Shown here in pieces: positions 27,160 through 36,171 of a stretch of DNA of 64,000 nucleotides. A program made the translations under genes and the position numbers. The notes beneath the pieces are model-generated. The model was given only the letters and a program-made list of their open reading frames with translations. It did no database searches and was not told where the DNA came from. The DNA is taken from assembly GCA_964422465.1 (NCBI GenBank), contig CAYRBD010000004.1, positions 1 through 64,000 of the forward strand, in the 5' to 3' direction. The stretch comes from FW021-bin31 sp964422465 (lineage in GTDB: Bacteria > Bacteroidota > Bacteroidia > Chitinophagales > Chitinophagaceae). Numbering within the stretch: position 1 is the first letter of the stretch; every line of letters starts with the position of its first letter.

Positions 27160-28401
27160 ATGATATATAAATTAAAAGCTGTTTTCACCGTCCTCCTACT
27201 CTTTTTTCTTTATCAGGTACAGGCTCAGGACAGACTGGATGTGGATAGCCTGTTTAAGGAGGCACGTACAGCAGCTTTTGATCAGAAAAACTATCCTCAG
27301 GCTATCAAATTATGTAAAGAAGCGCTAGCCATAGCCCCTGATTATACTGAAATAAAAGTTTTTTTAGGAGGCGTTTATTCCTGGTCAAAAAAAACAGACA
27401 GCGCCGGAAGCATTCTACAATCTGTGCTGGAGGACCATCCTGATAATGAAGCCGCTGCCTCTGCGCTTACTGATCTGGCTTATTGGAACGGCCAAAATGG
27501 AGAGGCTTTACAATATAGCAACCAGGGGTTAAAATATCATCCTCATTCAACGGGCCTGTTAGTAAAAAAAGTAAAAATCCTGAATGCGTTGGAACAATAT
27601 GGCCGGGCACAAAAGACGGCTGATACCTTATTAAAGTATGATCCTAAAAACACAGAAGTCGGGCAACTACTGAATGTCATTCGTGACAAAACGAGTTTAA
27701 ATAAAATTGGAGTTAGTTATCATTATGTATATTTTGACAAGCAGTTTCCTGATCCCTGGCATATAGTCAGCCTGGATTATACCCGACAAACCGCCGTAGG
27801 GGATTTAATTACACGTATTAATTTTGCCAATCGGTTTGCAAAAAACGGGCTGCAGGGAGAAGTAGATTTTTATCCGCATATTTCCAAAACATTTTATGCT
27901 TATTTAAATACCGGAATTTCGGGAACGAATAGTGTTTTCCCTCATTATAGAGCCGGAGCTTCGCTTTATGCCAACATCCCCTGGGAGATGGAAATAGAAG
28001 GTGGGTTTCGTTATATGAAATTTTCATCGGACGTCTGGATTTATACGGCTTCTATAGGAAAATATTTTAAAAATTTCTGGTTTAATTTCCGTACTTACCT
28101 GGTTCCCGATCAGGATAATTCTCAATCGTACAACCTTACGCTTCGCTATTATACCGGAGGTAAAGACGATTATTATGCTCTTGCCTATGGCACCGGTATC
28201 TCTCCTGATGACCGAACAGATGCTGCCCTGCTTGGTATAAAAAACAAGCTAAATGCGCAGAGGGTTAGCGCTCGTTACAGCCATGTATTTCATGAGCTTA
28301 ACATTATAAGGTTTGATTTGACCTGGTATTATAAAGAATTTCTTCCCAAGGTTTATGGAAACCAGTGGGATATTGGAATAGCTTATCAAAGAAGGTTTTA
28401 G
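27160..28401 (+). CDS. YaiO-family outer-membrane protein with TPR N-terminus
   Basis: 413 residues. A signal peptide (MIYKLKAVFTVLLLFFLYQVQAQ) precedes about four TPR-like helical repeats (about 30-180, e.g. NYPQAIKLCKEALAIAPDYTEIKVFLGGVYSWS), then a beta-barrel (about 190-413) ending in Phe (WDIGIAYQRRF), as outer-membrane proteins do. This is the architecture of YaiO-family proteins, which in E. coli is encoded near the GT2 gene yaiP. It is convergent with a processive-type GT2 gene 48 bp away, suggesting a role in exporting or modifying a polysaccharide. That role is inferred from context and from the analogy with TPR-barrel exporters such as PgaA and BcsC. Confidence 0.85.
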   Translation: MIYKLKAVFTVLLLFFLYQVQAQDRLDVDSLFKEARTAAFDQKNYPQAIKLCKEALAIAPDYTEIKVFLGGVYSWSKKTDSAGSILQSVLEDHPDNEAAASALTDLAYWNGQNGEALQYSNQGLKYHPHSTGLLVKKVKILNALEQYGRAQKTADTLLKYDPKNTEVGQLLNVIRDKTSLNKIGVSYHYVYFDKQFPDPWHIVSLDYTRQTAVGDLITRINFANRFAKNGLQGEVDFYPHISKTFYAYLNTGISGTNSVFPHYRAGASLYANIPWEMEIEGGFRYMKFSSDVWIYTASIGKYFKNFWFNFRTYLVPDQDNSQSYNLTLRYYTGGKDDYYALAYGTGISPDDRTDAALLGIKNKLNAQRVSARYSHVFHELNIIRFDLTWYYKEFLPKVYGNQWDIGIAYQRRF

Positions 28402-28449
28402 ATAAATTATCATCTAACGATTATCCTTAAAAGATAAACAATATTCCTT

Positions 28450-29886
28450 TTATTTTGATAAACTTTCTGCTGGTTGGAATCCGGTACGTGTCATCTCCCC
28501 CCATCCTGTATTTTTTCTAAAAATAGCGATAAAGCCTCTGACGGAAGACCAAACTACGAACGGGTGAAACAAAAAGGGTTCCAATAAAGCAGTTAACATG
28601 AGCCGAAATGTATCTCTTCGTCTGTTATATTGATTATAAGTTGCTATTTCCATAAAAATTGCAAAAAAGGAATAGAGATATCCGAAACTAACAATAAAAA
28701 ATAACAAATTCCAGAAGAAGGCCCATTGTACCATATTCAGCAATGCCAGGATAAGGAAAATAACAAACCCTGTACACTCGATTAAGGGAGCCAGGAGTTC
28801 AAAAAAGAGCCAATACGGATAGCTCAACATGCCAAGTAAATGATATTTTGGATTAAAAAAGAGCTTGCGATGCAAGTATAGGGTTTCTACTGTTCCCCTC
28901 ATCCAGCGGCTGCGTTGCCTGCCTAAGACCTTATAATCCGAAGGTCCTTCTGTCCAACAAAGGGGATCGGGGATATATTTTATTTTATAAGGAAGTTTTT
29001 GTTCTTCCATATACCTGCGCATCCTGACGACCAGTTCCATATCTTCACCAACTGTACCGGTGTCATAACCTCCCGCTTTGATTAGAATATTTTTATCAAA
29101 AGCGCCAAAAGCTCCGGATACGATAAGCAAGCCATTTAACCGACTCCAGGCCATCCTTCCCAAAAGAAATGCCCGGATATATTCCAGAGTCTGCATGCGG
29201 GGTAAAAACTTTCTGGGCAAATTAATCTTTACCAATCTTCCGTTTTTGACAATACAGGAATTGGCTATCCGGATAACGCCTCCTGAACAAATTACCGGGG
29301 TCTTTCCTGAATTTAAGAAGGGCATAACTATTTTTAATAAAGCATCTTGCTCCAGAATACAATCGACATCAATGGAAACTACGATGTCATGGGATGCCAA
29401 ATTAATACCCGCGTTTAAGGCGTCTGATTTACCTCCATTCTCTTTGTCTATAACAATAAGTTTGTGAAAGGATATTTTCTTACTTTTATAAACCCCATAC
29501 ACCTGACGGGTGTTTATTTTTTTATAATAATAATACGGTAGTTTTTCCAGTTGGTAAGCTTTAATAAGTTTTTGTAAAGAATCGTCTTTGCTGCCATCAT
29601 TTATAACAATAATTTCAAGCTTTTCATAATAAATGGAGAGTAAAGACCGGACATTATCAATAATGGTTGAGGCTTCATTATAGGCGGGGGCAATAATGGT
29701 TACGCCCGGCGCATCGTGGGAAGTAGCTAATATACGGGGGTCTGAAAAATACCTTTGGCTCAGGTGTTTTCTGGTTTCACGAATAGACAGGAACCCAATA
29801 AAAAAATAAAAAAGAATTAAGGTCAGGGAATAGATTAATAACCCGTAAGTAAAAAAATCTACCATTATAGATTGCCAGTTTATCAT
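28450..29886 (-). CDS. Membrane-bound processive-type glycosyltransferase family 2
   Basis: 478 residues. An N-terminal membrane helix (about 12-34) precedes a GT-A domain with D97 in VINDGSKDDS, DVD 173-175, the base-bearing ED 281-282 in VGEDMELVVRMRR and QRSRW 324-328; at least three further membrane helices follow (about 345-415). D, DxD, ED, QxxRW plus membrane helices is the signature of processive beta-glycan synthases (PgaC, NodC, HasA, BcsA). Polymer identity cannot be told. Its ATG overlaps the stop of the HEAT-repeat gene (ATGA), so both are translationally coupled behind the kinase and receiver genes. Confidence 0.9.
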   Translation of the reverse strand: MINWQSIMVDFFTYGLLIYSLTLILFYFFIGFLSIRETRKHLSQRYFSDPRILATSHDAPGVTIIAPAYNEASTIIDNVRSLLSIYYEKLEIIVINDGSKDDSLQKLIKAYQLEKLPYYYYKKINTRQVYGVYKSKKISFHKLIVIDKENGGKSDALNAGINLASHDIVVSIDVDCILEQDALLKIVMPFLNSGKTPVICSGGVIRIANSCIVKNGRLVKINLPRKFLPRMQTLEYIRAFLLGRMAWSRLNGLLIVSGAFGAFDKNILIKAGGYDTGTVGEDMELVVRMRRYMEEQKLPYKIKYIPDPLCWTEGPSDYKVLGRQRSRWMRGTVETLYLHRKLFFNPKYHLLGMLSYPYWLFFELLAPLIECTGFVIFLILALLNMVQWAFFWNLLFFIVSFGYLYSFFAIFMEIATYNQYNRRRDTFRLMLTALLEPFLFHPFVVWSSVRGFIAIFRKNTGWGEMTRTGFQPAESLSK

Positions 29887-31138
29887 TTTCTTTCTGCTTT
29901 AACTTGTTGAACAATTGTGAATCCCGGCTCTGATTCATATTCGGGTGTTTCCTGAAGAACAACTATTCCTTTAGTAGATGAAGAAACAATAGCTCTTGCG
30001 GCGGCGATCTTGATATCAGGTGCTTTATCTGACTGCCATTCTCTCATTAAAAAAGACATCGCTTTTGGTGAGCCGATTATCTCCAGTGTCTTTAGTGAAG
30101 ACAATTGAAAATTATGGCTTTTATTATTGTAGAGAGGGATAATTTGTTCTGTAGTATCTTCATTATAAATACTACTTAAAGCCTGAAGTGCTGCAATGGC
30201 TATTTTCTCATTTGGGTGCGTTAGATAAGATACAACCTCATCATGCATTTTAAAAATATGATAATGTTCAATTAANNNNNNNNNNNNNNNNNNNNNNNNN
30301 NNNNNNNNNNNNNNNNNNNNNNNNNNNNNNNNNNNNNNNNNNNNNNNNNNNNNNNNNNNNNNNNNNNNNNNNNNNTTAGATAAGATACAACCTCATCATG
30401 CATTTTAAAAATATGATAATGTTCAATTAATCGCAAGGAAAAATAGACAACAGAAATATTTGAAGATTGCAACCAACGGTCTATACCAGTAAAATCGGGA
30501 TAAGAGAATTGAGATACTTGTGCTAACAGCCTGATATGACTCCAGCCGTTAATATCTTGTGTAAGTTTATTTAGAAAACTAAAGCTGTCGAAACCATTGG
30601 CTCTAATCAGTCCTAATTGAGCTTCCATCCTTACGTAATCATTGGGATGGTTTGAATACTTATAAATTTTTTCCATGTAATCCTTCTGCTCCATCAGACA
30701 TAATTCTTGTATTCCTATTGCCTTTAGGCGCCACTTTCGGCTGTTAAGCTTTTGAAGGGAGACCTTATGAAGACTTAAATGGATATACAGTTTTTTAATG
30801 TTTTCAGAAGCAAAGCCGCTTATGTTTATCCTGGCTATGACCAATTCCCGGATAAACCATTTCCTGAGATTCTTACGGCTGAGAATCTTTTGCAGCCTCT
30901 TTGAAACAGTATCCGAAATCAGAGATTTCTCATTTACAACTTTATCTACTAAAACAGCTTTCTCTATAATATCGTTAAATATAGTCAATACCCTTTTGTA
31001 CTTTTTATTTTGACGCTTCTGGTAGGATTGGACTATAAGAGCGGATACTAAAAGAGAAATAATAATAACCCAGAAAATTACGCTCAAATTAAAGAGCGCT
31101 TTTATAAAAGTATCGTTAATCCATGGAATAAGTAACAT
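29883..31138 (-). CDS. Membrane-anchored HEAT-repeat protein (one gene split by a false gap)
   Basis: The frame at 30376-31138 ends in HIFKMHDEVVSYL and the frame at 29883-30275 begins with the same residues, because 55 bp are duplicated on either side of the 100-N run. Removing the N run and one copy restores a single protein of about 366 residues. It has one N-terminal membrane helix (about 14-36), a coiled linker, then HEAT-like helix pairs (KDYMEKIYKYSNHPNDYVRMEAQLGLIRA; HPNEKIAIAALQALSSIYNED; QLSSLKTLEIIGSPKAMSFL). HEAT arrays bind proteins. Placed between a stand-alone receiver and a GT2 synthase, it may pass the receiver signal to the synthase; this is inference. Confidence 0.8.
30221..30430. 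other. False assembly gap: 100 N between two identical 55-bp copies
   Basis: Bases 30221-30275 and 30376-30430 are identical and the N run sits exactly between them. A merged sequence keeps the HEAT-repeat reading frame intact. This is what two contigs overlapping by a 55-base k-mer look like when scaffolded without merging. Confidence 0.93.
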
Positions 31139-31162
31139 CCGCCAAAAGTGGTTTTTAATAAA

Positions 31163-31537
31163 TCAACTATCTTTCATAACAGACCTTGCAAAACGCTTTA
31201 CTCTGATGGCCAATTCATTTGGGCTGAAAGGTTTAGTAATATAATCATCTACACCAAGATTAAAGGCTTCTAAAACCGTATTTTCCTGCCCCATTCCGGA
31301 TAATATTATTACAAAGGCGTTGGACTTATCCTGTTTTTTAACTTTTTCGACTATTTCAAGACCCGAAAAGTAGGGTAACATTATGTCCGTAATAACCATC
31401 TCGGGATGCTGAGTATCAATTTGCTCAAGCGCTTCACGTCCATCTGCTGCAATAATAACCTCATAGCCTTCTTTTACAAGGCGCATTCTAATTGTTTTTA
31501 GTAACAAAGGTTCATCTTCAACAACAAGAATTTTCAT
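31163..31537 (-). CDS. Stand-alone response regulator receiver domain
   Basis: 124 residues consisting of one receiver domain and nothing else: acidic pocket VVEDEP (7-8), phospho-acceptor D51 in VITDIMLP, Ser/Thr position ILSGMG and the conserved Lys in DDYITKPFSPNEL. No DNA-binding or enzymatic output domain follows. It starts at 31537, just before the 100-N gap that separates it from the hybrid kinase, and ends 24 bp before the HEAT-repeat gene. It is the likely final phosphate acceptor of the kinase's HPt domain, acting through protein contact. Confidence 0.9.
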   Translation of the reverse strand: MKILVVEDEPLLLKTIRMRLVKEGYEVIIAADGREALEQIDTQHPEMVITDIMLPYFSGLEIVEKVKKQDKSNAFVIILSGMGQENTVLEAFNLGVDDYITKPFSPNELAIRVKRFARSVMKDS

Positions 31538-31538
31538 A

Positions 31539-31638
31539 NNNNNNNNNNNNNNNNNNNNNNNNNNNNNNNNNNNNNNNNNNNNNNNNNNNNNNNNNNNNNN
31601 NNNNNNNNNNNNNNNNNNNNNNNNNNNNNNNNNNNNNN
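31539..31638. other. Assembly gap (100 N) between hybrid kinase and receiver genes
   Basis: The kinase frame runs into the gap after GLQKELK and the receiver ATG lies 1 bp on its other side. The kinase stop codon is hidden. The flanks do not overlap, so real sequence is missing. Reading straight through would wrongly fuse the two genes. Confidence 0.85.
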
Positions 31639-33292
31639 TTTTTAACTCCTTTTGAAGTCCTTCTAAGACGATTTTATATTCTGAAATTGCATCCCGGATT
31701 AGTTCAGATATTTTGTCTATATCTTTATTTTCTTTAGCATTAAGTTCTATCTGTGTAATCCAATCCAACAGAGGCTGAGCCTGAAGTAATCCCAGACTTG
31801 ATTTTAATTTATGGGCTTTTTCATGTACTGCTGCCCAGTTTTTATTTTTGATTTCGGTTTTTAACTCCTCAAAGACTGGAGGAGTTATAGTCAGGAAGTC
31901 CTTCAGGATGTCTTTTTTATAGTTATCATCCTCCAGTTCTTCCAGGTAGGCTAAATCATAATGTTTTGGTTGATTCGTTTTTGAGAAAACTATCGGATGG
32001 TTAGCCTCTTTCTGAGTTAATGTTCCATTGGCAAGAAGTAGAGTCTGCATAGCCTCTATTAATATTTTTTCAGTAAAGGGCTTTGATAAATAGTCATTTA
32101 CTCCTATTTCAAAACATTTTTTCTTTTCTTCTTCCCTAATTGTAGCCGTCATGGCAATAATAGGAACTTTTAATTTTAAAGTATGGCGAATAAAATCTGT
32201 AAGTTCAAATCCATCCATTTCGGGCATAGAAATATCCATTAAGATGATGTCTGGCAAGGGGCCCTTCTGCAGTATTTCTACTGCTTCTTTTCCGTTATTG
32301 GCAATGGTAACTTCTGCTCCAAATTTCTGAACGGTATATTTAGCAACTTTTTGATTTATTAAATTGTCTTCTACTATGATTACCTGAATATTGCTTAAAA
32401 GATCAGGTGCAAATTGTGTATTTTCATTCGCTACTTTATTGGCTGGAGGATTAATAACATAAGTAAACGGGATTGTTGCTGTAAAAGTGCTACCATGTCC
32501 TACTCTGCTAATTGCTTTTATATTCCCTTGTTGTAGTTCTATAAGCCTTTTTGCAATGGTTAATCCAATTCCGGATCCCTTGTTTCTTTTTTTACCTCCT
32601 TTATCGACTTGTACAAATTCTTTAAACAGTTCCGGCAATGTATTTTCAGGAATTCCTATTCCCGTATCTTTTACTACAAACTCGATAACCGCTTTTGGTT
32701 TTCTTAATGCTTTAACAGACACCTTTAATCCTACTTCTCCTTCTTCAGTAAACTTGACTGCATTACTTAGCAGATTATTGAGCACCTGCTTTAACCTGAG
32801 GGGGTCGCCTATACAGGTGGTCGGGATTTTAGGATCAATTTCTATTTTCCAATCCAATCCCTTTTCTTTCGCTTTTTTCTCCCATCCGGATACGGCTTGA
32901 GAGATGACCTCTTTCGGAAAGAACTTAATGTGTTGTAGCACCAGGTCTCCTGCTTCTATTTTAGCGAGGTCCAATAAATCGCCAATCAGCAAATTCAGGG
33001 TTTCCGAGGCCGCTCCTATGGAAATAACAAACTGTTGTTGTTCCGAAGTCAGGGGTGTATGTTTAAGGAGCTCATACATGCCTATTATTCCATGCAAAGG
33101 AGTCCTCATTTCATGATTTATACCGGATAGGAATTGATCCTGGGCCTTTTTTTCTTCAGCGACCTTATTCCTGAGTATCTCTAATTCCTTTTTATATTTT
33201 TCTCGTGAAGTCCTATTTCGCAGGGATAAAAAGAAGATAATAGCAAGCAATATCACGCCTTCTATTATAAAAAAATAGGAAAGATTTGACAT
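31639..33292 (-). CDS. Hybrid histidine kinase with receiver and HPt domains, stop lost in a gap
   Basis: 551 visible residues: one membrane helix (about 6-24) with no periplasmic domain, a coiled coil (28-52), HisKA with phospho-His60 in SGINHEMRTPLHGI, HATPase (NNLLSNAVKF 172-181, DTGIGIP 209-215, GSGIGLT 239-245), a receiver (VEDN 307-310, phospho-Asp353 in LMDISMPEMDG, Lys in YLSKPF) and an HPt domain with phospho-His494 in HEKAHKLKSSLG. The set supports a His-Asp-His relay ending on the downstream stand-alone receiver. There is no PAS, GAF or periplasmic sensor, so the input must come from a partner or the membrane segment. A consensus promoter is at 33379-33410. Confidence 0.93.
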
Positions 33293-33378
33293 AATGAGTT
33301 GGTATTCAATAAAATAACTTTATTGGCCGGAGTGGAAGGAGGCAATCCTTCTTCTTTTGGTCAAAAAAAAGTTCAAAA

Positions 33379-33410
33379 CAAAAATATAGATAAGACTTTA
33401 ATATGCCAAA
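33379..33410 (-). promoter_or_regulatory. Consensus Bacteroidota promoter of the kinase-receiver-HEAT-GT2 operon
   Basis: On the minus strand TTTG (33410-33407), a 20-bp spacer and TATTTTTG (33386-33379) match the -33/-7 consensus, with the same 20-bp spacing as the promoter at 23657-23688. The leader to ATG 33292 would be about 80 nt. Confidence 0.6.
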
Positions 33411-33511
33411 TTCTTTATTGGTATCCCTCTTTGAACCCTTTCAGCTCGTCGTTTATTAACTATTTGGAGTCGTTTACCCCTTTTAGTTAGATTAGTTTAC
33501 TTCCTTACCCA

Positions 33512-33519
33512 TATCTTTG
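33512..33519 (+). promoter_or_regulatory. Putative -7 element of the propeller/beta-helix lipoprotein gene
   Basis: TATCTTTG matches TAnnTTTG about 42 bp before the ATG at 33562. No TTTG is found at the -33 position, so support is partial. Confidence 0.4.
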
Positions 33520-33561
33520 CCAAATCAACAGGTAACTTTTTATTAAAACTCTAAACCTATT

Positions 33562-35220
33562 TTGATGATTAAAAAGAATTACTTTTCCATTATCGCCTTA
33601 GGCGCCCTTTTGTTACTTGGAGCTTGTTCCAAAAAGGATACTCCGAACCCCAGTCAAAATTCAAATGACCCCAAGATCATATTGAATACAAATTCTAAAC
33701 AACTGAGCCAACGAATCAGTACAGATAGCGCCGGTGTGCTGCGTCTTTATCAACCCTTAAATTCTATTGCCAGGGATCATAAGGATGATTCTACTGCCTA
33801 TCACTATCCTTTGGCTTTAATTGCGACGGTTGCTCCGCCTGAATACAAGGGGCATACTCTTCAAGCCACGCATGTAGATATTAACGGCAATTATGCATAC
33901 GTTTCATACAACGTAAAGGGCCCGACCTATCTTGGTGGAATTGAAGTGATAGATATCAGTAATGCGGCAGCCCCGGAAATACTGGAACAGGCTATTCTTC
34001 CATCAACCGATATCAGCGCTGTAGTTTATGATCCGAACCATGACCGGTTATATGGAGCCGGCGCTTCCGATATGGGTCAAAACTCTGATTTAACTTCTCC
34101 GGGCGTTTGGGGTTATGTAAATCTTCAGAATGGAGCGCTTACAAGTGACCTTAATTTATTTAACATTGCCGGCCAGGTAGGTACCGATATAGCGGTGCAA
34201 GGTGGAAAGATTTATGTAACCAGTGGCGATGAAGGTACCTTTAAGGTATTCAATGAGGCTGGTTTGGATGAATTAAACTCCTTTGCAATCGGAGATCTTC
34301 GTTCAGTAGCTGTTAGCTCCGAGAGCGTTGCCGTCCTTAGTGGTACGGAAGGCGTTAAAGTGTTGAATGCTCAGAATTATAACAACATCAGCAGTTTTAA
34401 CTTTGGGCCGGATATACCCGAATCCAAAAGGACGATGGACTTTAACGGAAATAATCTTGTCATAGCAGGAGGTAAAAAAGGTATTGAATATTACAATGCA
34501 ACTACCGGTTCACAAATAAATTCGATTCCTCTTCTGGGGAGCATGGAAGGAATTGATCCGGATGATATTGTAACAAACGCTGTTTCAAATAACGACGGTC
34601 TCATTTTAGCCGCAAATGGAGCAGCCGGAGTTTATGCCTGCGAGGAAGAACAAGGGAAGCTTGCTTTAGTAGGCGCAATAGATTTAAGCGGATCGGCAAA
34701 CTATGTGAAAAGCAAAGGAGATTATATTTTTGTTGCAACCGGAACAGGAGGATTAAAAATCTTAAAAATAATTCGTCCTGAAGGAGCCTTTACCTCTTGC
34801 GACAGCTATCCTCAATATGAGGGGAATAAAAATTTAAATGTTAATTCCGGTCAGGACCTCAAATACTCAGGATCAGCCGCTTTAGAAAATGTAAATGTAA
34901 ATTCAAAATTGACATTTTGTGGTGCTATGACCGTTTATAATTCGCTCAATATTAATAGTGATGGCCTATTTAACCTGCGGGGTACTTTAATGTTTGGAAA
35001 AGGGATAGGCTACAACAACAACTTGATTATCAACCAAAATGCCACTCTTTATATAGATGGTTCTCTGACCATTTACGGTAACCTGATAATGAATGGCGGA
35101 ACCTTAAAAATAGCAGATGGTTCAACTGTAACCGTTTATGGTAATGTTACCAGGAACGATGGTTCCAAGATTGTAGGCGACAACTTTACGGCTACTTATG
35201 GGAAAATAAATAAGAATTAG
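33562..35220 (+). CDS. Lipoprotein with LVIVD-type propeller and C-terminal beta-helix
   Basis: 552 residues. Lipobox LLGAC (Cys21). Residues about 90-415 form repeated strands of the LVIVD/propeller type (LGGIEVIDISNAAAPEILEQ, GGLKILKIIRPEG). Residues about 420-552 are a run of short, regularly spaced strands (LNVNSGQDLKYSGSAALENV, LNINSDGLFNLRGTLMFGKG, LYIDGSLTIYGNLIMNGGTL) that look like a small parallel beta-helix. It is likely a surface-exposed outer-membrane lipoprotein. It is divergent from the kinase operon with 269 bp between, so it may be co-regulated, but no shared site was found. Confidence 0.75.
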   Translation: MMIKKNYFSIIALGALLLLGACSKKDTPNPSQNSNDPKIILNTNSKQLSQRISTDSAGVLRLYQPLNSIARDHKDDSTAYHYPLALIATVAPPEYKGHTLQATHVDINGNYAYVSYNVKGPTYLGGIEVIDISNAAAPEILEQAILPSTDISAVVYDPNHDRLYGAGASDMGQNSDLTSPGVWGYVNLQNGALTSDLNLFNIAGQVGTDIAVQGGKIYVTSGDEGTFKVFNEAGLDELNSFAIGDLRSVAVSSESVAVLSGTEGVKVLNAQNYNNISSFNFGPDIPESKRTMDFNGNNLVIAGGKKGIEYYNATTGSQINSIPLLGSMEGIDPDDIVTNAVSNNDGLILAANGAAGVYACEEEQGKLALVGAIDLSGSANYVKSKGDYIFVATGTGGLKILKIIRPEGAFTSCDSYPQYEGNKNLNVNSGQDLKYSGSAALENVNVNSKLTFCGAMTVYNSLNINSDGLFNLRGTLMFGKGIGYNNNLIINQNATLYIDGSLTIYGNLIMNGGTLKIADGSTVTVYGNVTRNDGSKIVGDNFTATYGKINKN

Positions 35221-35293
35221 GGCCTGTTTAAGGTTAAGCACAAAAGGCCTCTGGTCTCTTTACTTTTATCTTAAAACGCTTTGGCCCCAAGAT

Positions 35294-35342
35294 AAATAAA
35301 GGTACAATTTTGGAATCAAATTCCAAAATTGTACCTTTATTT
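35294..35342. terminator. Perfect 23-bp stem-loop, probable bidirectional terminator
   Basis: AAATAAAGGTACAATTTTGG and three more bases (35294-35316) are exactly reverse-complementary to 35320-35342 around the 3-nt loop CAA. The arm ends are A-rich on the left and T-rich on the right, as expected of a bidirectional intrinsic terminator. It lies 74 bp after the lipoprotein stop. The stem is much longer than usual terminators need. Confidence 0.65.
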
Positions 35343-35510
35343 TATGATTACGGGGGAGGTAATAAGGAGACAATTTATACTTAACTTTACAGTAGCTTTG
35401 TCATTCATTTACTACAGCCTTATCATCAAAAGTTCAATAAATGCATAATAAAAGCACCCAAACTGTTTTTTATGATTCAGGCCTGGTATGTGCTTAATTA
35501 GGGATTCAAA

Positions 35511-36155
35511 ATGAATTTTCTGCGTAAACACTGGTATGACATTGGTGGAATTTTAGGAATAGCAACCCTTGTGCTCGTGGGTTTACATATTTCTAAATTA
35601 TCACATTATCAACTTCTGATGTGGTTGAGTTTAGTCTCTCTTTTCTTTCATCAAATGGAAGAATATCGGATAGCAGGAACTTTTCCCGGAATGATTAACA
35701 GGGCAATGTTTAATAGTGATATACCAGACAGGTATCCATTAAATAGCAATACTTCGCTCGTAATCAATGTGTGGATTGGCTGGGTAATTTATTTGCTTGC
35801 GGCTATAGGGGGTGAGCGGCTGGTGTGGTTGGGAATGGCAACCATTTTGGTCTCATTTGGTAATATTGTAGCGCATACGTTTATTTTTAACATTAAAGGT
35901 AAAACAATTTACAACGCAGGATTAGCAACGAGTTGGCTCTTATTTGCCCCTTGCGTTTACTTCTTCTTTAAAATAGTTCACGATGGGGCGCTGGCGGCAA
36001 CGGCAGATTATTTAATTGGTATTCCATTAGGAATAATTATTAATATTGTGGGGGTCTTTAAGCCCATCAGTTGGCTGGCAGATAAAAATACAAAATTCGT
36101 TTTTAAAAAGAGTCAATTATTGCCCGAAGACCGGAGAAACTATATTGATAAATAA
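35511..36155 (+). CDS. HXXEE domain membrane protein
   Basis: 214 residues, about five or six membrane helices. The name-giving motif is present as HQMEE (FFHQMEEYRI, about residues 47-56) after the second helix; further His residues in membrane segments (AHTFIF) are in keeping with a family suspected to be membrane metalloenzymes. Biochemical function is not established. The gene is followed after 16 bp by a DUF4345 gene, so the two form an operon. Confidence 0.8.
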   Translation: MNFLRKHWYDIGGILGIATLVLVGLHISKLSHYQLLMWLSLVSLFFHQMEEYRIAGTFPGMINRAMFNSDIPDRYPLNSNTSLVINVWIGWVIYLLAAIGGERLVWLGMATILVSFGNIVAHTFIFNIKGKTIYNAGLATSWLLFAPCVYFFFKIVHDGALAATADYLIGIPLGIIINIVGVFKPISWLADKNTKFVFKKSQLLPEDRRNYIDK

Positions 36156-36171
36156 CTAAAAACAGGAAATT

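Noticed and set aside
31163..33292. A single 709-residue kinase with two receivers
   Set aside because: The continuity exists only because the 100-N run is read as unknown residues; the second receiver has its own ATG at 31537 and the kinase already ends in an HPt domain.
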